Of a stretch of 64,000 nucleotides of DNA, positions 1 to 7,917 are shown piece by piece; position 1 is the first letter of the stretch; each line of letters starts with the position of its first letter. The DNA comes from CADEED01 sp036677145 (lineage in GTDB: Bacteria > Pseudomonadota > Gammaproteobacteria > Steroidobacterales > Steroidobacteraceae). The DNA lies in the NCBI GenBank assembly GCA_036677145.1, contig JAKFFF010000092.1, positions 1 through 64,000 of the forward strand, given 5' to 3'. Position numbers and translations under genes: made by a program. The notes below the pieces were generated by a model. That model did not search any database. It was not told the origin of the DNA and was given only the letters and a program-made list of their open reading frames with translations.

Positions 1-252
1 GAGAAGCCCGGAACGAAGTCTCGCTTTCGAGCCCCCGGTTTCCCTTCCAGGGACTGCTCGTATATAGTCGCGCCCGCTTACTCAGGGTCGCGCGGTCATC
101 GCCCCCTAAAGCACGCAAGTCTCAATGCGCAGCAAAATTGCGCACCGATTCGCAAAAACCCTCCTCGCTAATGACCGCTGCGGAGCCAACACCTTCGAAA
201 GAAGGGGCTTACGCAACGCGAGTCTCGATTCTTTTTCTAACAAGGTTATTCA
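1..252 (+). other. Leader and upstream region of rhlE
   Basis: I see no convincing gene here. An AT-rich stretch (tatatag, about 61-67) could hold a -10 element, which would give rhlE a leader of roughly 180 bases. Long leaders are known for cold-responsive DEAD-box helicase genes, but nothing in this sequence proves such control. The short reading frames that run into rhlE are out of frame with it. Confidence 0.35.
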
Positions 253-1995
253 ATGTCATTCGAATCCCTCGGGCTCAAGCCCGAGTTGCTGCGTGCCGTG
301 GCCGAAAAGGGCTATACGGTTCCCACTCCCATTCAGCTCGAGGCCATCCCGGCCGTGCTCACCGGCCGCGACGTGCTCGCGGGCGCGCAGACCGGCACCG
401 GCAAGACCGCGGGCTTCACGCTGCCGCTGCTGCAGAAGTTAGGCGCCCGCGGCGGACGCAATCCGCGCGCGCTGGTGCTGACGCCGACGCGCGAGTTGTG
501 CGCGCAGGTCGAACAGAGCGTCAAGGACTACGGCAAATACGTGGACCTGCGCTCGCTCGCCATTTTCGGCGGCGTCTCCGAGAAGCCGCAGATCGACAAG
601 CTGCGTTTCGGCACCGACATCCTGGTCGCCACGCCGGGCCGGTTGCTCGATCTCGCCGAACAGCGTTCGGTGTCGCTTGCCGAGGTGCAGATCTTCATCC
701 TCGATGAAGCCGACCGCATGCTCGACATGGGCTTCATCCGCGACATCAAGCGCATACTCAAACTACTGCCGGCGCAGCGCCAGAACCTCATGTTCTCGGC
801 GACGTATTCCGACGACATTCGCGACCTCGCGAGAAGTTTCGTCAAGAATCCGCTCAGCCTGCAGGTCACGCCGAGCAATGCGACCGCCGACAAGGTGGAA
901 CAGAGCGCTTACCGCGTGCCGAAGGAACACAAGCGCCACCTGCTCGCGCACCTCATCCTCGAGGGCAACTGGCACCAGGTGCTGGTTTTCACGCGCACCA
1001 AACATGGCGCGAACCGCCTCACGCAGCAGCTCGAACGCGCGGGCGTGACGGCCATGGCGATCCACGGCAACAAGAGTCAGAACGCGCGCGTGCGCGCGCT
1101 CGAGGACTTCAAGGAAAACAAGATCACGGCGCTGGTGGCGACGGAAGTCGCGGCCCGCGGCCTCGATATCAAAGAGCTGCCGCACGTCGTGAACTACGAG
1201 CTGCCGAACGTCCCCGAGGACTACGTTCATCGCATCGGCCGCACCGCGCGCGCCGGTTCGACGGGCGCGGCGATTTCGCTGGTTTCACCCGACGAAGTCT
1301 CGCTGCTGCGGGACATCGAAAGAGTGCTCAAGCGCAAGGTGGAGTTCACCCCGACGCCGCAATTCGAAATCAAGGAGGGCACTCATACACCGCGTGCGGA
1401 AAGCACGGGGGCCGGTGAGTACCAGCCGCACCAGGATCCGCGCCGCCGGCCCGAACATCGCGGCCCGCGCAATGGCGGCCGTGGCGGTGGTTCTGGCCGC
1501 AGCAACAACGGCGGCAATGGCGGCCGCCGTGGGGGCGGACATGGGTCGCGCGTCGACGCTGGCCGTGCGAATCACGAAGCCTATCTACCGGCCGATGCCG
1601 GAGCGGAAAGTGTCGCCGCTGCGCCGGCGAATGTTCAGCCGGGCAGCCCGCCGCAGGGTGGCCAGCACGGCGCCCGTGGTCACGGGCACGGCGGTGGCCG
1701 TGGCGGCGGTCGCGGTGGTCCGCGTCGCGGAGGTGGAGGCCAGCACCAGGGGCAGTCGCGCGGTGGTCAATCGCGCGACGGCCAGTCGCGTGACGGACAA
1801 CGTCGCGACGGCGCGCCCTCGGGGCAGTCACGCGGCGGCGGTCATCACGGTGGTGGCGGTTCCGGCGCGCCGCGCAGCAGCAGCCGCGGCGGATTCGCGC
1901 GCGGCGCGCGTTCGGCTGGCGGCCGCGGATCCGGTGGCGGACACGGCGGCGGCAATACCGGCGGGTCGTCCGGCGGCTTCTCCCGGATCACCTGA
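253..1995 (+). CDS. rhlE: DEAD-box ATP-dependent RNA helicase, RhlE type, with glycine-rich tail
   Basis: This 580-residue protein is a cytoplasmic RNA helicase of the RhlE branch, expected to act in ribosome assembly or RNA decay. All core motifs are visible: the Q-motif region with Phe-3, AQTGTGKT (45-52), PTREL (78-82), TPGR (127-130), DEAD (151-154), SAT (182-184) and HRIGRTAR (about 327-334). From about residue 370 the helicase fold gives way to a 200-residue tail rich in Gly, Arg, Gln and His. It contains RGG-like blocks and short imperfect SRDGQ repeats (about 505-520), probably a disordered RNA-binding extension. Typical RhlE proteins have much shorter tails. The ATG start places the Q motif at its usual distance from the N-terminus. 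The gene stands alone. Confidence 0.93.
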   Translation: MSFESLGLKPELLRAVAEKGYTVPTPIQLEAIPAVLTGRDVLAGAQTGTGKTAGFTLPLLQKLGARGGRNPRALVLTPTRELCAQVEQSVKDYGKYVDLRSLAIFGGVSEKPQIDKLRFGTDILVATPGRLLDLAEQRSVSLAEVQIFILDEADRMLDMGFIRDIKRILKLLPAQRQNLMFSATYSDDIRDLARSFVKNPLSLQVTPSNATADKVEQSAYRVPKEHKRHLLAHLILEGNWHQVLVFTRTKHGANRLTQQLERAGVTAMAIHGNKSQNARVRALEDFKENKITALVATEVAARGLDIKELPHVVNYELPNVPEDYVHRIGRTARAGSTGAAISLVSPDEVSLLRDIERVLKRKVEFTPTPQFEIKEGTHTPRAESTGAGEYQPHQDPRRRPEHRGPRNGGRGGGSGRSNNGGNGGRRGGGHGSRVDAGRANHEAYLPADAGAESVAAAPANVQPGSPPQGGQHGARGHGHGGGRGGGRGGPRRGGGGQHQGQSRGGQSRDGQSRDGQRRDGAPSGQSRGGGHHGGGGSGAPRSSSRGGFARGARSAGGRGSGGGHGGGNTGGSSGGFSRIT

Positions 1996-2066
1996 GTCGG
2001 ATTGAAAGACACGCGAAAACCCGCGCGGCGCCGAAGCGTCGCGCGGGTTGCCGCACGGACGCGACG

Positions 2067-2411
2067 TTATTGCCGCGGAGTTTCCGTGTCGGCGGGAGGT
2101 GCCGCGGACAGATCGCGCGGCGGCGCCTCCGGAGAGCTGTACGGTTGCGCGCCAGGCTCCATCGATTTGGACGCCTTCGAGTATTCAGTCGCGTCGATGT
2201 AGCCGTCGCCATTCGCGTCGGCGCTCGCAAACACGATTGACGAATCGGCGGCGGCCTCTGCCTTCGAGATCTTGCCGTCACGATTCGTATCGAGCGTGTC
2301 GAACTTCGCGCCGTGTTTCATTTTGTCCGGCCCTTCGCCCGCCACGGCCGAGCCGGCCAGCGGGATCAGAGTCGCAACCGCGACCACGATCATCGATTTC
2401 GGGATTCTCAT
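2067..2411 (-). CDS. Secreted EF-hand calcium-binding protein
   Basis: The product is about 114 residues with an N-terminal signal peptide ending near GSAVAG, so it should be periplasmic. Two EF-hand loops are readable, one starting DTNRDGKIS and one DANGDGYID, each with acidic ligands at the expected positions. The C-terminus is Pro-, Glu- and Thr-rich and looks disordered. I chose the ATG at 2411 because TAAGGAG lies eight bases upstream; a GTG at 2420 is also in frame but sits too close to that site. Small EF-hand proteins of this kind are common in Xanthomonadales and relatives, and their partners are mostly unknown. The neighbours give no clue. Confidence 0.85.
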   Translation of the reverse strand: MRIPKSMIVVAVATLIPLAGSAVAGEGPDKMKHGAKFDTLDTNRDGKISKAEAAADSSIVFASADANGDGYIDATEYSKASKSMEPGAQPYSSPEAPPRDLSAAPPADTETPRQ

Positions 2412-2788
2412 AACGCTCACTCCTTAGGATCTGCACTAGGGTGCCGGGGACTCACCACGGCAGCGGTTTCAGAAGCAAGCCGTGTGCCAGCCCGAAACCG
2501 CGCCGCCGCGACGCTGGATGATCCCTAAGGTCGGCAACACACGACAATCCTCGAGCCTCGCGACGCCGATCCGCGACAGCATCCTCCGAACTAACTACTT
2601 TCAGTAACTTGGCGGTCGGTGATCACGGACGTCGGACATCGCCGCGGCAGTTCACGTCCGTGGCCTATGGCCCTTTTGCGAATCCCCGGAAAACGGCTCA
2701 TCCTGTGGGTGTGAGGGGAGGATGCCGACATACGCACGGTCGTGCGTATTGGCGGGCAGTCGCGCCCTTCCGGTCGGGAGGGAACGCG
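2412..2788. other. Divergent intergenic region between the EF-hand gene and the Nramp-like gene
   Basis: No gene is visible. The region must carry promoters for two divergent genes. It contains a perfect 20-base palindrome at 2730-2749 and a looser inverted repeat with 9-base arms (2624-2632 and 2654-2662). A GGGAGGGA ribosome-binding site lies just before the ATG at 2789. Confidence 0.6.
2730..2749. promoter_or_regulatory. Perfect palindrome upstream of the Nramp-like transporter
   Basis: The sequence ATACGCACGGTCGTGCGTAT has perfect 9-base arms around a 2-base centre. It lies 39 bases before the transporter start codon. Its size and position suit a dimeric repressor operator, but a leader RNA hairpin is also possible. 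I do not recognise it as a known metal-regulator box. Confidence 0.5.
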
Positions 2789-4267
2789 ATGAACGACTCG
2801 GCATCCCGGAACATCTCTACGCAGGAACTCGTCCCCTGGCGGCGCGCCGATCTGCCCGATCCACCGACGCCGCGCGGATTGTCATGGATCGGCGTCTGCG
2901 GCCCGGGCGTCATCGTGCTCGGCGTGTCCATCGGCAGCGGTGAATTCCTGCTGGGCCCGGCCACCTTCGTCAAACACGGCCTGTCGTTGTTGTGGGTGAC
3001 GCTGGTCGCGGTGTTTTTCCAGACGGTCTTCAACACCGAGCTCATGCGTTACACGGTGGCGACGGGCGAGCCCGTGGTGACGGGATTCATGCGCACGCGT
3101 CCCGGGAAAACCTTCTGGGCGTGGTTCTATTCTTTCCTGTATTTCCTGCAGATCGGCTGGCCCGCCTGGGCGGCGACCGCGGCCGGCGCGATCTTCTTCC
3201 TGTTCCTCGGCCGGCTGGCGGCGCCGCCGGCCGACACCCTGACTATCTACCTGATCGGTGTGGGCACGTTCCTGGCCTGTGTCGCGGTGCTGCTGCTGGG
3301 CAGGCGCATCGCCCGCACGCTCGAGTTGCTCAACTGGATTCTGGTCACGGTCATCCTGGGCGGATTCCTCGTGCTGAGCCTGGTCTACGTGCCCGCGAGC
3401 ACCTGGGGCGCGGCGCTGGCGGGGTTCACCGGCTACAGCACCCAGGAAGGCGCGTTCAAGTTCCTCGCCGAAAACATGGACATGTTGCTGCTCGGCGCGC
3501 TGGTCGGCTACTCGGGCGGCGGCGGCGTGCTCAATCTCACGCTGTCGAACTGGGCGCGCGACAAGGGTTACGGCATGGGCAGCCGCGTCGGCCACATCTC
3601 GGGGGCGGTGGGCGGAGAAAAAAGCACGCTCGCCGACACGGGCTTCATGTTCGACGCCGATGCCGCGAACATGAGCCGCTGGCGCGGTTGGTGGCGCATC
3701 GTGCGTGTCGACCAGTGGGGCATTTTCTTCGTCGGGGCATTACTCGGGATGATGTTGCCCGCGCTGCTGTACGTGACGTTCGTGCCGGCCGGCACCGACA
3801 TCAAGGGACTTGCCATCAGCGCGGTGCTCGCGCAGACCATCGGCGCCACGGCCGGCCCCTTGTTAGGCCTGACGGTCGCGGGTCTCGGCGCGTGGATCCT
3901 GTTCAAGACGCAGCTCGACTGCGTCGAGGGCATGACGCGTTCGATCACCGACATCCTGTGGAGCGGCAGCAAACGCGTGCGCGCGTGGAGCCGCGGCGAT
4001 GCGCGCGCGGTCTACTACGCCGTACTCGCGCTGGTCGTGATCTGGGGAATCGTCGCGCTGAAACTCGCGCAGCCGATCGTGTTGCTGCAGATCGGCGCCA
4101 ACATCGCCGGGATCATCTTCGTGATCTCCGCGTCGCACCTGCTGTATCTGAACACGCGGATACTGCCGGTTGCGCTGCGCCCGCCGATGTGGCGGCGCGT
4201 CGCGCTGGTGGGCATGGTGCTGTTCTACGGGTTCTTCGTGATTCTGGTAGCCCGGTCGCTGCTCTAG
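2789..4267 (+). CDS. Nramp-like membrane transporter lacking the canonical metal-binding motifs
   Basis: This 492-residue integral membrane protein has about eleven hydrophobic segments and aligns in outline with Nramp divalent-metal transporters. The first membrane helix reads GPGVIVLGVSIGSGEFLLGP, where classic Nramp proteins have the DPGN metal-binding motif. The helix-6 region reads GYSGGGG where MPHN is expected. It therefore belongs to a divergent Nramp-related group whose substrate cannot be assumed to be manganese or iron. The ATG at 2789 is preferred because GGGAGGGA precedes it; an in-frame start at 2609 would add 60 non-membrane residues. The stop codon overlaps the stop of the convergent methyltransferase. 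Confidence 0.75.
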   Translation: MNDSASRNISTQELVPWRRADLPDPPTPRGLSWIGVCGPGVIVLGVSIGSGEFLLGPATFVKHGLSLLWVTLVAVFFQTVFNTELMRYTVATGEPVVTGFMRTRPGKTFWAWFYSFLYFLQIGWPAWAATAAGAIFFLFLGRLAAPPADTLTIYLIGVGTFLACVAVLLLGRRIARTLELLNWILVTVILGGFLVLSLVYVPASTWGAALAGFTGYSTQEGAFKFLAENMDMLLLGALVGYSGGGGVLNLTLSNWARDKGYGMGSRVGHISGAVGGEKSTLADTGFMFDADAANMSRWRGWWRIVRVDQWGIFFVGALLGMMLPALLYVTFVPAGTDIKGLAISAVLAQTIGATAGPLLGLTVAGLGAWILFKTQLDCVEGMTRSITDILWSGSKRVRAWSRGDARAVYYAVLALVVIWGIVALKLAQPIVLLQIGANIAGIIFVISASHLLYLNTRILPVALRPPMWRRVALVGMVLFYGFFVILVARSLL

Positions 4268-4884
4268 CGCTTGCGGCTGATCTCCAGCCCGTTGCCGACT
4301 TCGACGAGCACCGAGTCCATGTCGCCCGCGGCGCGCACGCGCGCGCGGTATGCCTCGGCCTGAGGTCGCACGACTTCGGGCAGCAGCATGTTGTCGGCGA
4401 CGATGATGCCGCCCGGCGCAAGCTTCGGATGTACGAGATCGAAGCAGGGCAGATAGAGATCCTTCCAGACGTCGAGCAGCACGAAATCGAACGGGCCGGG
4501 CAGCGCCTTCAGCGTCTCGAGGCAGTCGCCGGCGTGAAACTCGACGCGGCTCGAAAGTCCCGCGCGCGTGAGCGCCTGGCGAGCATGTTCGATCTTGAAT
4601 TCCCGCAATTCGAGGGACAGGACCTTGCCGCCCGTCGCGCGCGCCGCCGCCGCGAGCCACACGGTCGAGTAGCCATAGGACGTGCCGAGTTCGAGGATGC
4701 GGCGCGACTGCGCGCCCGAGGCGAGTAGATAGAGCATCATGCCGGCTTCGCGGCCGACCGAGAGCAGCAGCTCGTCGAGGTTCTCTCCGGACATTCCGGG
4801 GGCGCTGGCGCGGCGTTGTTCTTCTTCGGCGCGGCGCTCGAACTCGGCGAGCACACGTTCGATGACAGGATCGATTAATGGCAT
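4264..4884 (-). CDS. SAM-dependent O-methyltransferase, family 3
   Basis: The protein is about 206 residues and has the small O-methyltransferase fold of the catechol/caffeoyl-CoA type. The SAM-binding motif I reads LELGTSYGYSTVWLA, followed by an acidic motif (LSLELREFK) and DFVLLDVWKDLY, where the metal- and substrate-binding Asp is expected. It is cytoplasmic with no signal peptide, and its substrate is unknown. I place the start at MPLIDP (4884), where family similarity begins; an ATG at 4911 is possible, and neither has a strong ribosome-binding site. Its TAG stop shares the CTAG at 4264-4267 with the stop of the convergent Nramp-like gene. Confidence 0.8.
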   Translation of the reverse strand: MPLIDPVIERVLAEFERRAEEEQRRASAPGMSGENLDELLLSVGREAGMMLYLLASGAQSRRILELGTSYGYSTVWLAAAARATGGKVLSLELREFKIEHARQALTRAGLSSRVEFHAGDCLETLKALPGPFDFVLLDVWKDLYLPCFDLVHPKLAPGGIIVADNMLLPEVVRPQAEAYRARVRAAGDMDSVLVEVGNGLEISRKR

Positions 4885-5069
4885 TCGGAGACCATGCGAT
4901 TGACCCTTCATTTGCCTTGGGAGTTGCGCCTGGAAGTCGTTTCCAGGCCGGCGCGCAACAGGCGCGCGGGCGGAATATGCACCGTTGCCGGGGCCTTGGC
5001 GAGGCCCGTGCAACTACTGGATTTCATCAGGGTTTGTAGGAACAAATGCATGTCTTGCTAGTCCATGTC

Positions 5070-5142
5070 CCGTCACGGAAAAGGATTCCCCGGGCGTCAT
5101 CTGATGCGACCGGGGGAAACGTGACGGCCCGGCAGGCCGGGC
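5070..5142 (+). promoter_or_regulatory. Structured leader or double hairpin upstream of the sugar dehydrogenase
   Basis: Within the 370-base gap 4885-5254 there is no gene but a strong potential structure. CCGTCACG (5070-5077) pairs with CGTGACGG (5120-5127). Inside it TTCCCCGG (5086-5093) pairs with CCGGGGGAA (5110-5118), and GCGTC pairs with GATGC around a 4-base loop. A second hairpin, GCCCGGC/GCCGGGC (5127-5142), follows at once, then a T-rich stretch. This could be a cis-acting RNA, an attenuator or a REP-like element. I do not recognise a known riboswitch class. Confidence 0.45.
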
Positions 5143-5254
5143 GCACGATTTTGTTACATTGCGCGCCCGGAACTGGCGTTCGGCGTCCGGGGCGGAAGAA
5201 GCCGGGACTTCCGCGCATCGCTTCGCGTTCACGTCTGGATTTCAAGGAAACATC

Positions 5255-6496
5255 ATGCGTACGACTTACCTCGCTCGACTAGTTAGTCTGACGATCGCCA
5301 CCGGTTTCGCCGGAGCCGCGGTCGCGGCCGACGATGCCGGTCTCAAGCTGCCCGAGGGTTTCTCCGCGGTAGTGGTGCAGGAAGGCCAGGGGACCGCCCG
5401 CCACCTCGCCATCCGTGCGAACGGCGACATCTACCTCGCCGGCCGCAATGGCCTCATCGCCATGCGCGACACGAACGGTGACTTCAAGGCCGACGTGGTC
5501 ACGCCCTTCGGCGACGTGAAAGGCACCGGGATCCAGCTCTACAAGAACTACCTCTACGTTTCCGACGACGTCGGTGTGTACCGCTACCTGCTCGACGCGA
5601 AAGAGCTCGTGCCGCAGGGTGCGCGTGAAACGGTCGTGGCGGAATTTCCGCGCGAGCGTCAGCACGCCGACAAGACCTTTGCGCTCGACGGAAAAGGCAC
5701 GCTCTACGTGAACGTCGGCGCGCCTTCGAATTCCTGCCAGCAGAAGGATCGCCAGGAAGGATCGCTGGGACAGAACCCCTGCCCGATCCTCGAGAAGTAC
5801 GGCGGCGTGTGGGTGTTCGACGGCAACAAGCTGAACCAGACTCCGGCCAACGGCCGCCGCTTCGCGACCGGCATGCGCAACGCCGTGGCGATCGCCTGGA
5901 ATCCGGGCACGAACGCACTGTATTCCGCGATTCACGGCCGTGATTCGCTCGACACGCTTTTCCCCGCGCTCTACACGGCGGAAGACAACGCGACTCGCCA
6001 GGCGGAGGAATTCCACAAGATCACCGACGGCGGCAACTATGGCTGGCCCTACACGTTCTGGGACAACAAGCTGGGCCACCGCGTCCTGGCCCCGGAATAC
6101 GGCGGCGACGGCAAGAAGACCCCCGAGGCCGGCAAATATCCGGATCCGCTGGTGGCGTATCCCGCGCACTGGGCACCTAACGACCTGACGTTCTATTCGG
6201 GCAAGAATTTCCCCGCGAAATACCAGGGTGGCGCGTTCATCGCTTTCCACGGGAGCTGGAATCGCGCGCCCGAGCCGCAGGCGGGATACAAGGTCGTGTT
6301 CCAGCCGCTGAAGGGCGGCAAGGCGGCCGGTGCATATGAAGTGTTCGCCGACGGATTCGCCGGCGAGATCGCTGACAACAATCCGCGCAACGCGCAGTAC
6401 CGCCCGGTTGGTCTTGCGGTCGCGCCCGATGGCGCGCTGTACGTGTCCGACTCGCAGAAGGGCCGCGTCTGGCGCATTTCGTACGGCAAGAAATGA
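5255..6496 (+). CDS. PQQ-type sugar (glucose/sorbosone) dehydrogenase, secreted
   Basis: The product is 413 residues with a clear signal peptide ending at AAVAAD. The rest is a beta-propeller of the soluble glucose/sorbosone dehydrogenase family. Recognisable segments include GMRNAVAIAWNP, the TDGGNYGWPY block, FHGSWNR and the late PVGLAVAPDGALYVSD propeller blade. Family members oxidise sugars or related alcohols in the periplasm using PQQ; the true substrate here is not predictable. The start at 5255 follows AAGGAAA at a good distance. The gene overlaps the cytochrome c gene by four bases (ATGA), so the two are translated together and the cytochrome is the likely electron acceptor. No PQQ synthesis gene is visible. 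Confidence 0.85.
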   Translation: MRTTYLARLVSLTIATGFAGAAVAADDAGLKLPEGFSAVVVQEGQGTARHLAIRANGDIYLAGRNGLIAMRDTNGDFKADVVTPFGDVKGTGIQLYKNYLYVSDDVGVYRYLLDAKELVPQGARETVVAEFPRERQHADKTFALDGKGTLYVNVGAPSNSCQQKDRQEGSLGQNPCPILEKYGGVWVFDGNKLNQTPANGRRFATGMRNAVAIAWNPGTNALYSAIHGRDSLDTLFPALYTAEDNATRQAEEFHKITDGGNYGWPYTFWDNKLGHRVLAPEYGGDGKKTPEAGKYPDPLVAYPAHWAPNDLTFYSGKNFPAKYQGGAFIAFHGSWNRAPEPQAGYKVVFQPLKGGKAAGAYEVFADGFAGEIADNNPRNAQYRPVGLAVAPDGALYVSDSQKGRVWRISYGKK

Positions 6497-6978
6497 AAGC
6501 GCGCGACCCGCGTAGCTGTTTGTTGGTGCGCGGGTCGCTTCTGCTGCTGAGCGCGTGGGCGGTCCATGCCGACGACAAGGCAATTCCGCCCAACGTTCCG
6601 ACGGGTCCCACCATCGTGACGGTGGCGCCGGTGGTGCCCGCGGACACACGTCCGGGTCAGCAACTCTACGGACGGCATTGCCTTTCCTGTCACCAGGCCG
6701 ATGGCGGCGGTGTGCCCAACATGCAACCGGCGATTGCCGGGGGCACGTGGGTCACAGGTGACGCGCGCGCATTGGCGCTCTTCGTCCTCACGGGCGGTTT
6801 CGATTCCGCCGGGCGCAAGGAAAGCGACAACGGCAACGTCATGCCGGCGTTCCGGCAGTTGCCGGACGCGGAACTCGCGGAGATCCTCACCTACATCCGG
6901 CAGAAGTTCGGCAAAGGCGCCTCCGCGGTCACCGCCGCGGAGGTCACCGAAGCGCGCGCGACCCTGCCCGCGCAGTGA
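6493..6978 (+). CDS. Class I cytochrome c, periplasmic
   Basis: The product is 161 residues. A signal peptide (LLLLSAWAVHA) precedes a single c-type haem site CLSCH, and the likely distal Met ligand lies in NVMPAF. It is a soluble monohaem cytochrome. Its ATG overlaps the TGA of the sugar dehydrogenase, which suggests it carries electrons from that enzyme to the respiratory chain. The C-terminal 30 residues are Ala- and Glu-rich and outside the core fold. Confidence 0.9.
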   Translation: MKARDPRSCLLVRGSLLLLSAWAVHADDKAIPPNVPTGPTIVTVAPVVPADTRPGQQLYGRHCLSCHQADGGGVPNMQPAIAGGTWVTGDARALALFVLTGGFDSAGRKESDNGNVMPAFRQLPDAELAEILTYIRQKFGKGASAVTAAEVTEARATLPAQ

Positions 6979-6987
6979 TCCGCGTGA

Positions 6988-7734
6988 TTACTTCACGCGG
7001 TAGAGGTGCACGTAGCGGTCCGTCTTTCCCTTGACCGCGGGGTCGAAAACTCCCTTGTCGAGCTGATCCTGGGGATTGCGCAGGCCGTCGAACGATTTCT
7101 CGAATTCGAAACCGGCCGCGGTGAGGCTTTGCCGTGCCCATTGTTCGTTGAGGCGATGCAGTTTGCCGGCCGCTTCGCGGCCGCTGCCCGCGGCGGCGTT
7201 GTGATCCACGATGAGTAGTTTGCCGCCGGGTTTGAGCATGCGCTTCACGGAGTCCAGGAATCCCGCGGTGTTTATCTCCGGCCAGCCGTCTTTTTCCGAG
7301 ATCCAGTACACGTCGTGATAACCCATGACGATGACGGCCAGGTCGACACTCTTCGCGGGCAGATTCATGTAGCTCGCTTCGACGAGGCGCGGCTCGACGT
7401 TCGTCAGGCGGCCTGCGGTGAAACGCGCCTTGATGTCGTCCTTCGCATACGTCGCGTAGGGGATGTTGTTCACCGCGAACACCTTGCCGCCGGCGCCGAC
7501 GACACCGGCTAACAACTCGGTGTAATAGCCGCCGGCGGAGAAGATGTCCGCGACGACCATCCCGGGTTTCACGCCGGCGAACGCCAGTACTTCGGCCGAC
7601 TTGTCACGCGCGTCCCGTTCCCGGTCCGCCGCGGTGCGCGCCGGATCCGCGACGGCCTTTTCGATCGGCGTCGGATCGGCAGCGAAGACGGGCACGGCGA
7701 GAAATGCGAGGGCGAGAGCGCAGAGTGTTTTCAT
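6988..7734 (-). CDS. Secreted class I SAM-dependent methyltransferase (COG4798 type)
   Basis: The 248-residue protein begins with a clear signal peptide (cleavage after AVPVFA), which is unusual for an enzyme that needs SAM. The methyltransferase fold follows: MVVADIFSAGGYYTELLA is motif I with FSAGG where a GxGxG is usual, then GGKVFAVN, DLAVIVMGYHDVY and MLKPGGKLLIVDH. Predicted exported methyltransferases of this group are widespread in proteobacteria without an assigned substrate. AAGGAGA stands ahead of the ATG. It converges on the cytochrome c gene with only nine bases between. Confidence 0.8.
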   Translation of the reverse strand: MKTLCALALAFLAVPVFAADPTPIEKAVADPARTAADRERDARDKSAEVLAFAGVKPGMVVADIFSAGGYYTELLAGVVGAGGKVFAVNNIPYATYAKDDIKARFTAGRLTNVEPRLVEASYMNLPAKSVDLAVIVMGYHDVYWISEKDGWPEINTAGFLDSVKRMLKPGGKLLIVDHNAAAGSGREAAGKLHRLNEQWARQSLTAAGFEFEKSFDGLRNPQDQLDKGVFDPAVKGKTDRYVHLYRVK

Positions 7735-7917
7735 GGTCAGTCTCCTTGGCGCGATTTTGCTGAATACGGCCGATGCCGGAACGCCGTCTGGCGCGCCGGA
7801 TGCTCATTCTGGCGAACCGGCCCGGCGCGCGCCACTAACTACAGGGGAGCGCGCGATGCAAGCGCAGCTGCGCCGGGCTGCTGCGCGCCGCCGCGGGCGT
7901 GGCGTATGCTTGGGCCG

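Noticed and set aside
2624..2662. Loose inverted repeat CACGGACGT/ACGTCCGTG
   Set aside because: The 21-base spacer and 9-base arms are within what a GC-rich gap can show by chance; the palindrome at 2730 is a better candidate.
2992..4728. A 578-residue frame overlapping the Nramp-like and methyltransferase genes
   Set aside because: It is Arg- and Ala-rich with no domain, and runs across the ends of two well-supported genes.
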